Origin: Toxotes chatareus
Lineage: Eukaryota; Chordata; Actinopteri; Toxotidae
NCBI GenBank assembly: GCA_016801885.1
Contig: CM028900.1
Location: 16,014,972 to 16,078,971, forward strand
Direction: 5' to 3'
Length of the DNA stretch: 64,000 nt
Under the pieces are notes generated by a model. The model was not told the DNA's origin. It searched no databases and was given only the letters and a program-made list of their open reading frames with translations. Both the position numbers and the translations under genes were made by a program. Shown piece after piece: positions 1-12,900 of the stretch (its first letter is position 1; every line of letters begins with the position of its first letter).

Positions 1-20
1 AAAGGAAAGGAAAGGAAAGC
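1..20. repeat. (GGAAA)n simple repeat, window edge
   Basis: The window opens with four tandem GGAAA-type units. The array may continue to the left of the window. Confidence 0.7.
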
Positions 21-3000
21 AGTGGTTTAATTTTCAGCAATGTGTTGTACTTTAAAAGCTTGTTGTATTATGCATTGTGTAAAACCTCAACTTTTTAAAG
101 TAACTAAAACTAATAAATGTGGTCGAGTAAAAACAATAACATTTCCCTCTGAAGTAAATGAAACACACGTATTTCATCTCTGAAAGTCAAGGAAATATTT
201 CCCCCACTGCCTATACTCGGCTTTAATCAAGGTAAACTGTGAATCAGTATGTTTAATGATAATGTGCTTTGATGCAGCATTTTCACATTAAAGACTGCAA
301 ATCAAACATGCTGCCAGTCATGCTGCCTTCAAAGGGACTCGATCAATTGAAAGGGAATGCATTCATGCAGTTTAAAAGAAACTTATTGATGCCAGACACC
401 TCTTATAAGTTACACATTCATTTTAGAGTCATTACAGACTACTTTTGGTGTTTACTGTCACATTAAAGCTGGATCCATATGTATGTTCTGGTTGGGGATT
501 CTCTCTAATTCACTGCTCACTAGATAAAGGCTTGACTGGATCCTTAGACAGACCAATCATTAGCTGTTTTTGTTGAGTTGTTTCAGAATCTGTCTGACAG
601 ATGGTGATTATACCGTAGTCATGCAAAGTACAGCTTCCTCTACAGGCATCCACTGTGCTACTGCTGCACAACTGGGCAAAAACTAATCTCACCCTGTGTG
701 ATTGAGACATTCTTGCCTTCATCTGTGACAAGGCTGAGTTCTTCCACAATGTTTCACATCTACACGCTGCTGCAAGTGCTTTGACAGATCGCTTTGCCCC
801 CTTTTCTTGCTGTGGACAGGTGATTCTGACGTGGACCCAACTTACATTTACTGGTGAAATTCCTGTCTTTATGTGACATAGGCTCTAAATGAGAAGTCTC
901 CACTTATTAAAGCGTTCTTCCTCCTCTGTAAGTCTGCTCTTTACCTTCTTACTTCCTATACTCACTCGTGTTCTGACAGCAGAGGTGATTACTTAGTGCA
1001 GATAAGCTGTCACTAATTTTTCTGGCATGCATGTGTTGATGTAGATGTTTGTAACATACTGTATCAGTTAAGGCAGGATAACACAACTCAAACACAGGAT
1101 TGACCAAAGTGAAACAATGAACCTTGGCCATTTTTTGCACAGACTCAGTGTTTTCTTAGATGAGTGCGCAGCAAGCTATCCACTCTTATGTCATCTTTTC
1201 TCAACTGCACTTGTTATACTCAACACTATAATGCTCATAGTTAAGTGTAAAGAATGCATGAAAACAATCTAACAGACGATGCGCCACCTCTACAAGCACC
1301 TGGGTGCTTGAAGCAATTACATCAAATTCAGTCCTCAGGGGCCATCGCACTGGCTAATACTTCTATCTGCATGAAACAGGTAGACAGAGCTGACAGTAAC
1401 ATGGTGTGCATCCGCTTGTTCAGTGAAACCCCAGCTGTGACTCATATGAAGGGATCCAGTCAAGCTTAAAACAATGACACAGGTCAATAAGTGAGAACAG
1501 TGACTGCTGCAAAGTGGACATGACAGTATTTTAGCCCACTCAGAGCAATGGGGATGATATGACCCCTTTTGTGAAATGTGGGTGTGAGTCACTAAAAATT
1601 TAAGACAGAGAATAGTAATTAGAACATGTAGTATTTTTTTAGTTGTTATCCAAAACACTTTGCTTTTTATGCATCACTGAAGTGGAGCTACATTTTCTTG
1701 CTTGTCTCTGATCTACATCAAATGCTCTCATCTGTCAAATTGTGATTAAAAAATAAAAATAGCTGAGCGGAAAAAAATGAACAATGGAATATTATGGAAA
1801 TGTGGTTAGTCCTATACTAAGCCCTTTTCTTATTGTGTTATACCGTGCCATTCTCTAAAAATGCAGTTTATTGTGCTACTTTATCATTTTCATGTTTTTG
1901 TTTTGGGTGCTTTTCTGTCGCGGAAAGTTAGAATTAATCTTTACATTCACTTATGCATAAATAGATGTGTTTCTTAGTTACTAAAGTAGTGTTTCATCAC
2001 CACAGAGAGTGTCCTTTGGCGGTGTTTTGTTTTTCTGTCCACCAAATTAAATAAATGCAGCAGATGAAAATAATAACTGGACAGATCGACCTGCGAATAA
2101 ATGAGAGTTGCTGTACCCTCTTATGTAGCTACACTAGCATCTTTCCAGAGCTGTCACTCACATAATCAGTGTTTTCACAACTCTCCTCCTTCACAACAAC
2201 ACTTGGCAGCTTGATGTCCTGCCTGGGCCAGACTGTTTGTGTTTCAGAGACTGTACTCCACGCGACAGATGCAGTTTCCCTGTTCGTGAATGTCAGGGGA
2301 TTGACACTTTTTTTTTTTTTTTTCGGTGACTGCAAACCTTTTGGAAATTAGAGTGAAGTTGGTGTTTACACAGTGTATGTCTGCTTTCAGGTTGGCATAT
2401 GTGTTTGGGCTGTGAGTGAGCTGAGGACGGATTAAACTAATCTCTACATCCTCAACTGAAACCTTATTTTCAACATGTTTCTGCTTTGTCAGCCTCCGTG
2501 TTATCTGCGCAACCTGAACCTGTTGCTTATAGACTGTATCAGGCTCGCTGCAGCTTGATATCACAGGCACGTAATAACGTTGCATTTAAAATGTTGGGAT
2601 TTTGAAAATGGATACAATTATGTGAATGCTTAATAAATACACTAATATTGTAGATCATGAAACCCATTAACCGTTACTGAATGGTATCAGTGTGTGCTGG
2701 TTATCTGTCATCACAACCTATCCATAATGAGTCGATAATTCATCAAAGAAAATAATGTAGCAGTACCTTAAAAAACAAACTTGAAAGTTACTGTATAATT
2801 TTAAAACAATGTGTCTATCAGTCAGTGAATGAAGCTGTTTTCCATGTTCAGTGAATTTATGCAAGGTTACTGGGTTTTGTTCTGAGTAATTCAGAGAGCA
2901 GATTCGTACTGGCTCAATGGAGCTTATCTTCAGATGGCCTTGAGCAGAAAGCCTGTGTTTTAGAACATTTCAAGACAAAAGCAGATGATTTCTTTGTTGC

Positions 3001-4748
3001 ACATAATGACAGGCTGACACTGTCAACGCATCCTGTCAGTTACTGCATTTACATACTGTACATGGATGCGGGGAGACACACTTGCGGAAACATACAATGC
3101 GCACTATGTCCATACTGCATATCTAAATATATGGTTGGGCAAAAACACTAGGAAAAATAATTGTTTTCAGATACACATCTGAAAATACATCAGTGCAGTG
3201 ACACAGAGTGCCACAAAAGTGCAGCTGTAATTATCATGTATCTATCTGTGCAAAGTAATCTGCATATTAAGTACAATTTTTCTTCCAAATTCATCCAAGG
3301 GTAAATGGGAGGGAGTGTAGAACTGCATCAGAACCCAGAGGAAGGCAATTTTGCTGTTTTTAAAGACTGGAATCACAAATATAAAGAAACAAATACTCTT
3401 CGCTGGTTCATTTTCTGGATTAACCGAAACCGTTTGTGTTAGAAATGTATTTTTGGCCAGTGTAACATAATGAACTGTAACTGACTCTTCCCAGCAAAGA
3501 GTCAGCATTATTAAAGTGTTTGGTGGAACTACACTTTAGGAAGTTATTTTCTTTCTCCGAGCCTGAAAATCAATTTTGAAACTAAGCGGTTAAAACTGCT
3601 GCTTTCAGCACTAGGTCTGGCTCTGTCAACAGAGAGCTGGGAAAAGCAAACAAGGGTTTTATCTCCATGAACCAAAAACTCTTAAGTATACATAATTTGT
3701 AGAGTTAAAGAAATTGATTTTAAATAATCCCAAAGCTTCTTTGTGTCAGCATATGTTATAAACAGAGGAAATAAGATTTCCTTCATACAGTAAAACACTT
3801 AGCAGAGATGACAGCATTTTGAATGAGGCAGTGAAACAATACTCATCACAGGCCTCTGCACTACTCCGCAGAGGCCTATGAGGTAGGTAAATTTCACCTA
3901 CATATTAAATAAAATATTCAATACACTAGTGAAGATGAAAAAAAACCCCACAGTTTTGCATCTGATGTTACCTGGAGCCTTTCATAATAGGGCAAGATTT
4001 TGTACTAACAATGGTTAGCTGTAGTCCGACGATAAAAACATTTTTTTTTAATGTTTGTGGTAAATTATATTAGCAGGCACTTTTCCATGTGTGAGGGTAA
4101 AGTTAATCGAATTCTTTTATCTCATTCAGTTGTCATGTAGCCTCACCACCCCTTTCACCCACCCACCTACCCCCGGACCTACCGCTAGGGAATCGAACGG
4201 TCTCAGTGGAGACCTGACAGTCAGAGTTTGGCTGCCTCTGCTCCATCAGCACATTAAGAAAAACTACTGTACTTCTTGTGTTTCTATAGCAACAGTTCCC
4301 ACTCATGTCTTCAGGATACTGAGCAATGCGGAGAGTGAAGGAGAACTGCAATGAAAGTCATACCTGAGTATTTTTGATTTAATTATAGTGACTGTTGCTA
4401 AATTAATGGTCGACCAATATTCATATGTTTCCAGAATACGAAAGGGGATGTTTTTGGAATTAAGCATAAGACTGGTGAACACTCAGCTGATCAGCTTAAA
4501 AGTGGATCCACAGATCTGTGGTTTACATGGATTAAGTGAATGCAAATGACCATGTAAGCGTTAACTGCATCTGCAGTGATTTTTACTGTTGTGTAAGTGT
4601 ACTCGTCCTTGGCAGTATCTTTACTTTGTTGCTTTTAAATACTTTTTTTTCCTGAGTTCAATCTTCCACCCCTCCTGTTTCCTCTCTTTCTTTTTCTCAT
4701 AATTCCTCTCTCCTGTTCCCTCCCCCTCTCCCTACCTCTCTCTCTCAG
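21..4748. other. Non-coding DNA upstream of htr1f
   Basis: AT-rich sequence. The ORFs here are short, lack codon structure and overlap on both strands. No gene, RNA gene or clear transposon was recognised. Low-complexity tracts include a T-run near 2307-2324 and a CT-rich tract just before 4748. In the remembered human order POU1F1 lies on this side of HTR1F, but no exon of it was seen. Confidence 0.5.
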
Positions 4749-4863
4749 GTATTGATGAGTGACAGAAATGATGTGATGGCAGAACAGGCAGACAAGACAG
4801 ATCAGAGCAGACTCTCTGCTGCATACTGAACCAACTGGATGCAACACATTAGAGCCTAGAGAG
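4749..4863 (+). other. htr1f: Probable 5' non-coding exon of htr1f with a small upstream ORF
   Basis: A long pyrimidine tract ends in CAG at 4746-4748, and a GTAGGA donor follows at 4864. The 115-bp segment between them is bounded like an exon. The next acceptor downstream, CTGCTTGCAG ending at 5234, lies one base before the htr1f ATG, so the two would join directly. Inside the exon an ATG at 4755 opens a 24-codon uORF that ends in TGA at 4829, entirely within the exon. This is an inference from splice signals only; RNA would confirm it. Confidence 0.4.
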
Positions 4864-5235
4864 GTAGGACTGGATTGTTAGATTTTTACTTTTCAGCAAG
4901 CTTTTGCGGCCACATTGAAATAAAGATTGCCAAAGCTTTACCAGATATTTAATGTTTCAAGACCTTCAACAAAGACTTTAAACTACTTTATCTTTAAAAG
5001 AACATTTTGAATGAAAAGCTTCCTTACATATATGAAAAGTAGAAGAAGGGATTAGAAAAACAGATTAAAGAACAAGCGAATGTTTTAAATAGTCAACTTT
5101 AATTTTTCAAGCAGTCACAACATACATATTGAACCAAAATGATATCAAAATGATTTGTCTGCTCATAAAAAACAATTCATCACAATTTCTCTAAGCTGCT
5201 CTAATGCACAAATGTCTTTCCATTCTGCTTGCAGA

Positions 5236-6432
5236 ATGGATTTCCCCAATTGCACCGAAGGGGTGTTTGCCACAAGCAGCGGTGGTTATGACACACTGGA
5301 GGCCACTAAACTCCCTCCCAGTAAGATCCTGCTTACACTCACCCTGTCTGTACTGGCTATCCTGACTACATTCTTCAACTGCCTGGTGATCACAGCTATC
5401 GCAGTGACCCGCAAGTTGCACCACCCAGCCAACTACCTCATCTGCTCATTAGCAGTGACTGATCTGCTGGTGGCTGTGCTGGTCATGCCCTTCAGTATCA
5501 TCTACATCCAGAAGGAGAGCTGGGTCATGGGTCAGGTGGTGTGCACCATCTGGTTAAGTGTAGATATCACCTGTTGCACATGCTCCATCCTGCACCTTGC
5601 TGCAATTGCCATTGACCGTTACAGGGCCATTACTGATGCAGTGGAATACTCTCGCAAACGCACAGGGGCCAGGGCTGGCGCGATGGTGGTGGTGGTGTGG
5701 CTTTTGTCCATCCTTATCTCACTTCCTCCTCTACTGTGGCGATACTACAGCGGGGACGCAGACCAGGAAGACCAGTGCATCATCATCCACCATCACATGG
5801 CCTTCACCCTGTACTCCACCCTTGGAGCATTTTACATCCCCCTCCTGCTCATCCTCATCCTCTACTACAAAATCTACCGGGCTGCTCAGACCCTCTACAT
5901 GCGCAGGGAAGCCAGCCGAGCCAGCCGTCACTCATGCATGACTAATGGGAGCATGATCCCCTCATCCTACCCTGCTAGAGATGGTGATGATGATGGGGGG
6001 CCTCGAAGTCCAGAACCCATAAGCCCTCCAGAAAAGTCTTTCTCTGAACCCTCAACCGAGGAACCTCCACGCGAACGGGTACGTGTGTCGTCGAAGGCTT
6101 TTAAGTGCAAGTCACGCCGACATGAATCACGTAGTGAGTCACGTAGAAGCCAGCTTTACCAAGGACCCCGGATCTCTGGCTCACGGGAGCGCAGAGCAGC
6201 ATCCACGTTGGGGTTGATAATAGGGGCCTTTGTCATCTGTTGGTTGCCATTTTTTGTCAAGGAGGTGATCGTCAACACCTGCAGCTCGTGCAGCACTTCA
6301 ATGGAGATGGCTGACTTTCTGACATGGTTGGGCTACCTCAATTCGCTGATCAACCCTCTCATCTACACCATTTTTAACGAAGACTTCAAAAAAGCTTTCC
6401 AGAGACTTGTTAGGTGCAGTCATTACCTCTGA
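5236..6432 (+). CDS. htr1f: 5-hydroxytryptamine receptor 1F (serotonin GPCR)
   Basis: A single coding exon gives 398 residues of a class A GPCR. Family members are plasma-membrane serotonin receptors coupled to Gi/o, lowering cAMP. Visible marks: N-terminal MDFPNCTEG with a glycosylation sequon at N5; seven hydrophobic segments; the amine-binding aspartate D110 in SVDITCCTCS; C103 and C181 for the extracellular disulfide; DRY at 127-129; CWLPFF at 335-340; NPLIY at 373-377; C394 as a possible palmitoylation site. Segments KLHHPANYLICSLAVTD, DAVEY and ERRAAS resemble HTR1F more than HTR1E. The third cytoplasmic loop is long and rich in Ser, Arg and acidic residues, making the protein about 30 residues longer than the 366 of human HTR1F. 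The open frame extends upstream to 5155, but ATG 5236 is preferred: it aligns with the mammalian MDF start and follows a splice acceptor by one base. Confidence 0.96.
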   Translation: MDFPNCTEGVFATSSGGYDTLEATKLPPSKILLTLTLSVLAILTTFFNCLVITAIAVTRKLHHPANYLICSLAVTDLLVAVLVMPFSIIYIQKESWVMGQVVCTIWLSVDITCCTCSILHLAAIAIDRYRAITDAVEYSRKRTGARAGAMVVVVWLLSILISLPPLLWRYYSGDADQEDQCIIIHHHMAFTLYSTLGAFYIPLLLILILYYKIYRAAQTLYMRREASRASRHSCMTNGSMIPSSYPARDGDDDGGPRSPEPISPPEKSFSEPSTEEPPRERVRVSSKAFKCKSRRHESRSESRRSQLYQGPRISGSRERRAASTLGLIIGAFVICWLPFFVKEVIVNTCSSCSTSMEMADFLTWLGYLNSLINPLIYTIFNEDFKKAFQRLVRCSHYL

Positions 6433-8662
6433 TGGTTACAATTATACATGATCATGCCAATACACCATCTAAAGTACACACATAACAGAGAGTGGGTAAA
6501 CTAATAACTGAAGGTCAGAGGCTACTTACTGAATACTGACTTTAGTGTGCTGAGAGAGAATAATCTCAATGAGGGAAGGATTGACACCCATTTCCAGACA
6601 CTCCACCAGGCACTTCAGCGGCCTAAATGGCACCAGCTCAGCAATGAGCTTCACAGCAAAGTTACACATTGAGATCCAAGTCCTGCTATTAATAGAACAG
6701 CCTGAGATCTCCTTGATGTTAATTGGCGTGTGTGAAGGGACACTGACATGTTGGTTTTTAGAAAATGGGTCATTGCTGACCTTTTTGAGGTCTGAGTTCT
6801 GAGCATTAATGATCAGCCCCATTTAAAGGTCTTGAAATAACTGACCATTATCTCTGTTCCATCTAATGACCTCCCCTCTATCTAGTCCAAGCTGCTAGTT
6901 GAAATACAGAACATGTGTAAAATACCACAGCATATAAAGTTGTGACTTTCTGTGGCCATGATATAATGCAGGGTGACTTTTACCTGACTGTCACAGTAAT
7001 TGTTAACAGAAGAAGCTGTTGAATGAGATATATATATATTCAGCCTTCCAAAACATTCCAACAAGTAAATAAATATATATATTGTTAAAGCTCCTCCTCA
7101 CACAATGGTAATTGATGCTGACTTAATTCATTTGACAGTCTAGAAATGGTAAGTTATTGCTTGCTTTTCATAAACCTGAGCCTAACATGCCATGTATTAA
7201 ATGTTTAAGATTAACAGCTAAGAATGCCTTAAGTGTGAAGAAACGTTTTGTTTTTTTTGTTTGTTTGTTTTTTATATGGGACCAAATCATATCACTAATA
7301 ACATATATTGAAATGTAAAATTTACTTGGGGACCAAGATATTTTTTGTTCATATTTTTGCTATGAAAGGTTAACTTTCAGGAGAAATTTTAAGATTTACG
7401 GTTACAGGTCTACATACTTTTGCCACTTTAATTGACATCATTGCACAAGCCTTTATGTTCCTTTGAGTTTTTTTTCTTAAGTATTATTTATTTGTTTGTC
7501 CTGGAGCCATTAGAGACCCCCTCCCATGTCACTCCCACACAATAGGGTTAATGAATGTGAGAGCCATTGGAGAGATCCTCATTGCATTACTCCCACTCAA
7601 GTACTTGGAATAGAACTACTATTTCTTTACTGCCTCCAAGAGGGCACATGATATGTTGATGGAAATTTTGTGGATGAGTCAAGTAAGAGGGTGTACTGTA
7701 TGCCAGGGAGATAATACACGGTGTGTCATATATTTACATACATCTCTGACAGTATGACCAGTATTTGTATACTGTTTCTTTCTTTGTCTCTCTGTCTCAA
7801 TGATCAATAATAAACAGTCCACAGCTGAATGATCTCCCGCTGTTCTTCTCTGATTTAATAATAATTTGTTTTGTTTTTTATTTTGAGTGATGAATTGGTG
7901 TTTGAAACAAGTACAGTATATTTGCTATGTGTATGGGCAGAGTAGTGGAAGGAATAAGAGAAATGATATCTCACTGCTAATCTGTATCTGTAAATGACTG
8001 TTGATATGATATACTCCAACCCCATATTTCAGTCTGTTGGCATTCTGCTGGTATATGTGGTTACATATTCTGATATGATGGCTCCCCCTTGTGGCCAGCA
8101 GGAAGACTCCAGACTTTCCAGGCTGTGAAAAACTGCAGCTCTCTTATTATTATGGTATTGTTAATTTTGCCTCACTTATAAAACAAAAGCATTGATGTGC
8201 AGGTCCTCTCTATCTCATAGGCTATGATTTATGGAAACATTAAACCAAAAACTAAATGCCTAAATGAACTCTAGATGATTTGTGATAATGACTCTTTTCT
8301 CATGTATCTACATCTTACCCAGCCCTCCCATTAAAGCCAACTGTTAGTCTTCATGAGAACAGAAGGTTCATTTTCCTCTGGCTTATCAAACTTACTGTTA
8401 CAAGGATCATGTTCAAATACTGTTGTCTATTTTGAAAATGAGGGAAGCAGAATGTGACTTTCCCAGTCTATTCTCACCAGAAACACAATGAATTCCCAGT
8501 TACAGCTTCACACACGATTGCTGTGGAGCAGGTTCAGACAGCAAAATGCTTACTCTGAAACACATGGTGTTTCTATTTTACCTGTCAGTGGGGAACAGTC
8601 AGGATGTATAAGTTATATTAATTGAAGTTGTCTGTGAAGATTTTCAGTCATCCAGGTCATGG
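6433..8662. other. htr1f 3' flank and intergenic DNA
   Basis: Probably begins with the htr1f 3' UTR. AATAAA-like signals are scattered, for example ATAATAAACAG near 7806-7816, so the polyadenylation site cannot be fixed. The stretch is AT-rich with a TA run near 7029-7038 and T-runs near 7244-7270. No gene was seen. Amniotes carry CGGBP1 between HTR1F and ZNF654; no comparable ORF was found here. Confidence 0.45.
7503..7615. repeat. Imperfect tandem duplication, unit about 57 bp
   Basis: Two adjacent copies begin GGAGCCATTAGAGA and AGAGCCATTGGAGA. Both continue into similar ATTGCAT/ATGTCACTCCCAC stretches. The copies have diverged. Confidence 0.45.
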
Positions 8663-8770
8663 TATTTCCAAAATCTATTGAATGGCAACTGGACTTGCTT
8701 GAGAATCTTGAAAATATTTCAACTCTTCAAGAATCTCAAGCAAGTTGCCTTTTGATAGATTTTGGAAATT
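8663..8770. repeat. Decayed inverted repeat, MITE-like
   Basis: The left arm begins TATTTCCAAAATCTATTGAA and continues through GGCAACT and ACTTGCTTGAGA. The right arm is its near-complement and ends AGATTTTGGAAAT. The arms are about 45-50 bases with small insertions around a short AT-rich centre. The pattern suits a non-autonomous DNA transposon or a hairpin-forming repeat; the family was not identified. Confidence 0.6.
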
Positions 8771-9943
8771 AATTGAAGTTCATGCCACCACCACCCCAAG
8801 GCTCTTCATTACTATGGCATCGTCCCAGCAGTGGTTTGCAAGTGTTTTACCTCTGAACCACCTTATTATGACCCACATTGAAGTTTCAAATGTTTTCAAA
8901 GAGTTTGAACTATAACGAGTATAGGCTACAATAGCAGAGTGTCCATGTTCATGTATACACAGGCTTGTGAGGTCCTCTCACAAACCCTCTGAGCCTTGCT
9001 GCCCAGTCAGTCTCCATAGCACACAAACAACTGCTGCAGCACAGCAGCATGTACACTCCCCAGGGAACATCAGTGCAGGTATCAGGCACAGACGAAGCAA
9101 AGCTATCTCTCTTTCTCCAGCCTCCAGCTGAGTTGGGCAGAACCTTAAAGAAATGTTCTTGTTTTCAGGGGTAAAGATTGTGCCAAATTCCTACTCGCTA
9201 ACAGTTAACAATTGTAAGGTGCGGGGATTTTCTGCACATGCTCTTTTCTGATATTATTGTCACCATTAATATCCTAACTGACAGCAGGATTCACATGTTT
9301 GACTTTTGAAAGTCAAACTTTCAATTCTTCTATACAGTGTATTCAGATTTTACTAAAAATGCGGTAACCTTTTATTTAAGCATGTGATTATTCTACTTGT
9401 TTTTAAGAGTTGTCTAAATTGGATCCTGTAACACCCAAAAATGGTTGATAGTAAATAGTACTGTTAACACTTTCCTTCATATCTAAGACTATACTTATCT
9501 TTCACAGACAAAGGCTCTGTGTGATGACAACTTAAATGTGAGCCATTTATTCTGATATTTGAATTGCCATCTTATATAAAAATTAACCCAGCTCACTAGT
9601 CTCGACTACTGTTTGTAGTACTGTAACAGTTGGAATTGTAAATTAAAAAAAAAAAAATCAATCAATCAAAATGAACAGCAGTTGTTTTAACTGTGATGGA
9701 ATAATTATCTCATATAAATTTCAAGTCTCAACAAGTTGATTTTCTTGGTTGTTTTAAGATTTAAAAGACGTTTAAATTTTGGAGATGTTTGTTTATTGTA
9801 CATTGAACATAACCTTAAAAACTTTATTAACGTAATTTGTAATTACGGTGTTGCCAGGTTGGTTGTGCTATATCACGGGAGATGGGAGGATGCCACCTTA
9901 CAAATCTGGCAACGTTGACTATGCGCTGGATACAGCCCCCAGT
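8771..9943. other. Intergenic DNA and znf654 promoter side
   Basis: No gene was seen up to the znf654 start. An A13 run lies near 9644-9657 and a perfect 9-bp hairpin (TTTGACTTT / AAAGTCAAA) near 9298-9317. The transcription start of znf654 is presumably shortly before 9944, but no diagnostic core promoter motif is visible. Confidence 0.4.
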
Positions 9944-12900
9944 ATGGCGGACAGCGAGAGTGATTTGGAGACAGACGGGCTGGAATTAGCCCTGGACACA
10001 CTGTGTAACAGAAACTGCAGCAATGAGTCGTCTCTGAAAAGCAAGGACTATTGCTCTGAGTTTTGTGAGGTATGTTAGACTCCATTTTGTTGGGTGGTCT
10101 GCCTAGTCGGTGTCTGTTTATTGCTAACGCTGCTAGCTTCGCTGGCTAAGATTAGCCTCCAGACTAGCTCTAATAATGCAGTTGTGTAGCTAGCTACGAC
10201 TGTGGCACAGCCCACCAGAAACGCAACAGAAATAATCAACACAATGTAGGAAAGTATACGCTGGGTTCCTGGCTAAGTAACTCCATGTGATAACTCTGTT
10301 TTGGAGATCTCTCCCTGACATTTCATAATGCTTAGCTTTATACCAAGTCCGTTAAGCTAAGCTAATTAACCGTATGAGGGCTTTTAGCGACCTGTGTTTT
10401 TAGCAACACTGTATGTGACAGTGAGTAAAACACAGCATGTTCTGCTCTCAGATGCTACTAGTTGACACGAAATGCGAGATTGGGTAAGCGAGGTTGAATA
10501 CCAAAAGATTTATGGCCACCAAGAGAAAACTTTTTAGCCATCATGTAACATAGTGTTATCAACAGTAACATTAGTTTAAAGAGTACAAGGTGCACTTACT
10601 GCAAACCACTAGACAGTGAAGTCATATGTGTTCGTGTCACACATCAGTTTGATTTTAGCCTGTTTTTTAAGAAACAGGGATTAATGATATTTGAGCCAAA
10701 TTATTTTACTACACTTTTCTCAATAATACAACATTAGGGAGTCCCACCTTTTGTACTGTTACTGTGAAGATGTTTAGTCAGAACAGAGTTGTAGCATGAT
10801 GAGTCATAAAACAACAAGGTATGACACCACAGTAAAAACTGGAAAACTCTGCAGTGTTTGCAAACACTTGTTAAGACTCGGTTTGAGACAGTGAAAGTTC
10901 AAAAGATGCTTTGTAAGATTTTTTTCCTTCACTTTTTGCACACTTTGTGTTGTAGATTTAATTATAAATGGTAGAAAATGCCATGTTTGCCCATCAATCT
11001 ACTCTCAATAACCCATGACAAAGTGAAATTTTGTTTTTAAAAATCTTTTATTAAAAACAATAACATAGTAATGAAATTGAAAACTGAAATCTCTCATTTA
11101 CAAAAGTACTCAGACCTTTTGATGTGGAACTCCAAACTGTGGCCATGTGCTTCCCGTTTGCTTAATTAAACTTGAGAAATAACTAGAACTTGATTGGAGT
11201 CCACCTGTGGCAAATTTAAGTAATTGGACATTGTTTAGAAAGGCACACTTGTATATAAGCCATGAACCACACACCAAGCCAAGATGTTGAGTGTTTCCAG
11301 AAGCACAGTCACATTAATAACTATAAAATGGAAGAAGCTTGTAGCCACCAGGACTCTTCTTAGAGTTGGCTGTCTTACCAAACTGAGTAACTGGGCAAAA
11401 AGGGCCTTGGTTAGGGAGGTGACCAAGAACCAAAGGCTCACTCTAACTGTGCTTCAGAGAAAAGAGACCCTGCTGGAAGGACAACCAGCTCAGCAGCCTT
11501 ATGAGTAAAAGGCAGCATTTAAAGGACTCTGAACACATGAGTAAAAAGACCCTCTCTTTGGGGAGAGCCCCAAACACTGTGTGTGACAAACACCAGGCAC
11601 TGCTCATCACCTGGTCACCTAATACCATCTTTATGAAGCATGGTGGTGGCAGCATCATGCTTCCCAGCAGCAGGGACAAGGAGACTGGTCAAAATTTAGG
11701 GAAGAATGAATGCAGCCAAATACAGAGAGGTCCTGGACAAAAACCTGCTCCACAGTGCATGCGACCTGAGACTTGGGGCAATGGTTCACCTTTCAGCACA
11801 ACAGTGACCCAGAGCATACAGCCAAAACAGCACTGGAGTGGCTTTGGGACAAGTCCTTGAGAGGCCCAGCCAGACATAAACCTCATAGAACATATGTGGA
11901 GAGACCTGAAGATGGCAGTTCAGCCCATTTCTTTTAAGTAAAAGAACATATGTAGTGTTTGGTCATAAGACTATGTAAGATTAACTTGTGTATGTTTTTG
12001 TGTTCTTGTGTTCTTGTTATGCATCCTATGTTCTTCCTGTACAGCTCGTTGAGGAGTACACAGGGCAATGGCAAGTTCCTCTCCCGCAGCTGAAAGTGCT
12101 GCGGACAGCACTCTGCAGTTTCACCAAAGCCACTGCTGCCTTCCCTGATGACTGCCAGCACGTCCACTATGTTCTCAGTAGTCTGGCCTTGTAAGTAGTT
12201 TATCACTTGTAAACTGAATATTATTTGTTGATGAACAGAGCTATTGTTTTTTCCTCTCCCATTTCAATAACTGTCACCAAAAAGCACGGCACGTCAACTT
12301 CAGGTTAGAACCGGTTGCTGCCATTCGTAGCCATGTGTGGAACTGTTTTAGCACGAGTGACCCCTGTAGGAAAAACTCTCTCTTGTAACAAAATGTTGTT
12401 CCTTGTGGACCACAGTACAACTAGAACAGACATTAGGATGGGTCCAAAACAATAAATAGGTACAAAAAACAAAACAAAAGTCAACTAAAACTGAAAATTT
12501 GACAAAATGAATTGGTGTAAACACCGCACAGCCTTATGGGTAACAGTAGGCTGTTGTCTCATTAACTGTGAGGTGTTTTTTTTTTTTTTGCCAAACTGTT
12601 TTTTTTCTTTCACCATCTTGCAGGAGCTTCTTTGAACTGATGCTGTTTTTCAGCAAAGAAGAATTTTTGGAAGACCCTTTAAAAGACATCCTTGATTGTT
12701 TTCAGGTGACAAAAACTGACCCACTGTCCTTTTTTCCACTTATTCTCACAGTGCACTTTCATAAGTCCTAGCTGCCATGTCTGCCATTAGAAACCTATGC
12801 AACAGTCAGTCTTATACCAGTGTTTTATATATATATATACACACACACTCTGCAGGAGTGTCACTCTCAGCTCCTGAGGCATAGGAATGGCTACCTTCAG

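Noticed and set aside
5155..5235. N-terminal extension of the receptor by 27 codons
   Set aside because: The extension crosses a clear splice acceptor (CTGCTTGCAG) and begins with a poor ATG context. The mammalian receptor starts at the internal MDF.
6433..9943. A CGGBP1 homologue
   Set aside because: No ORF of suitable length or recognisable sequence is present between htr1f and znf654.
11235..11886. Several ORFs on both strands
   Set aside because: All lie in the degenerate Tc1-like element and are fragments of a dead transposase or their shadows.
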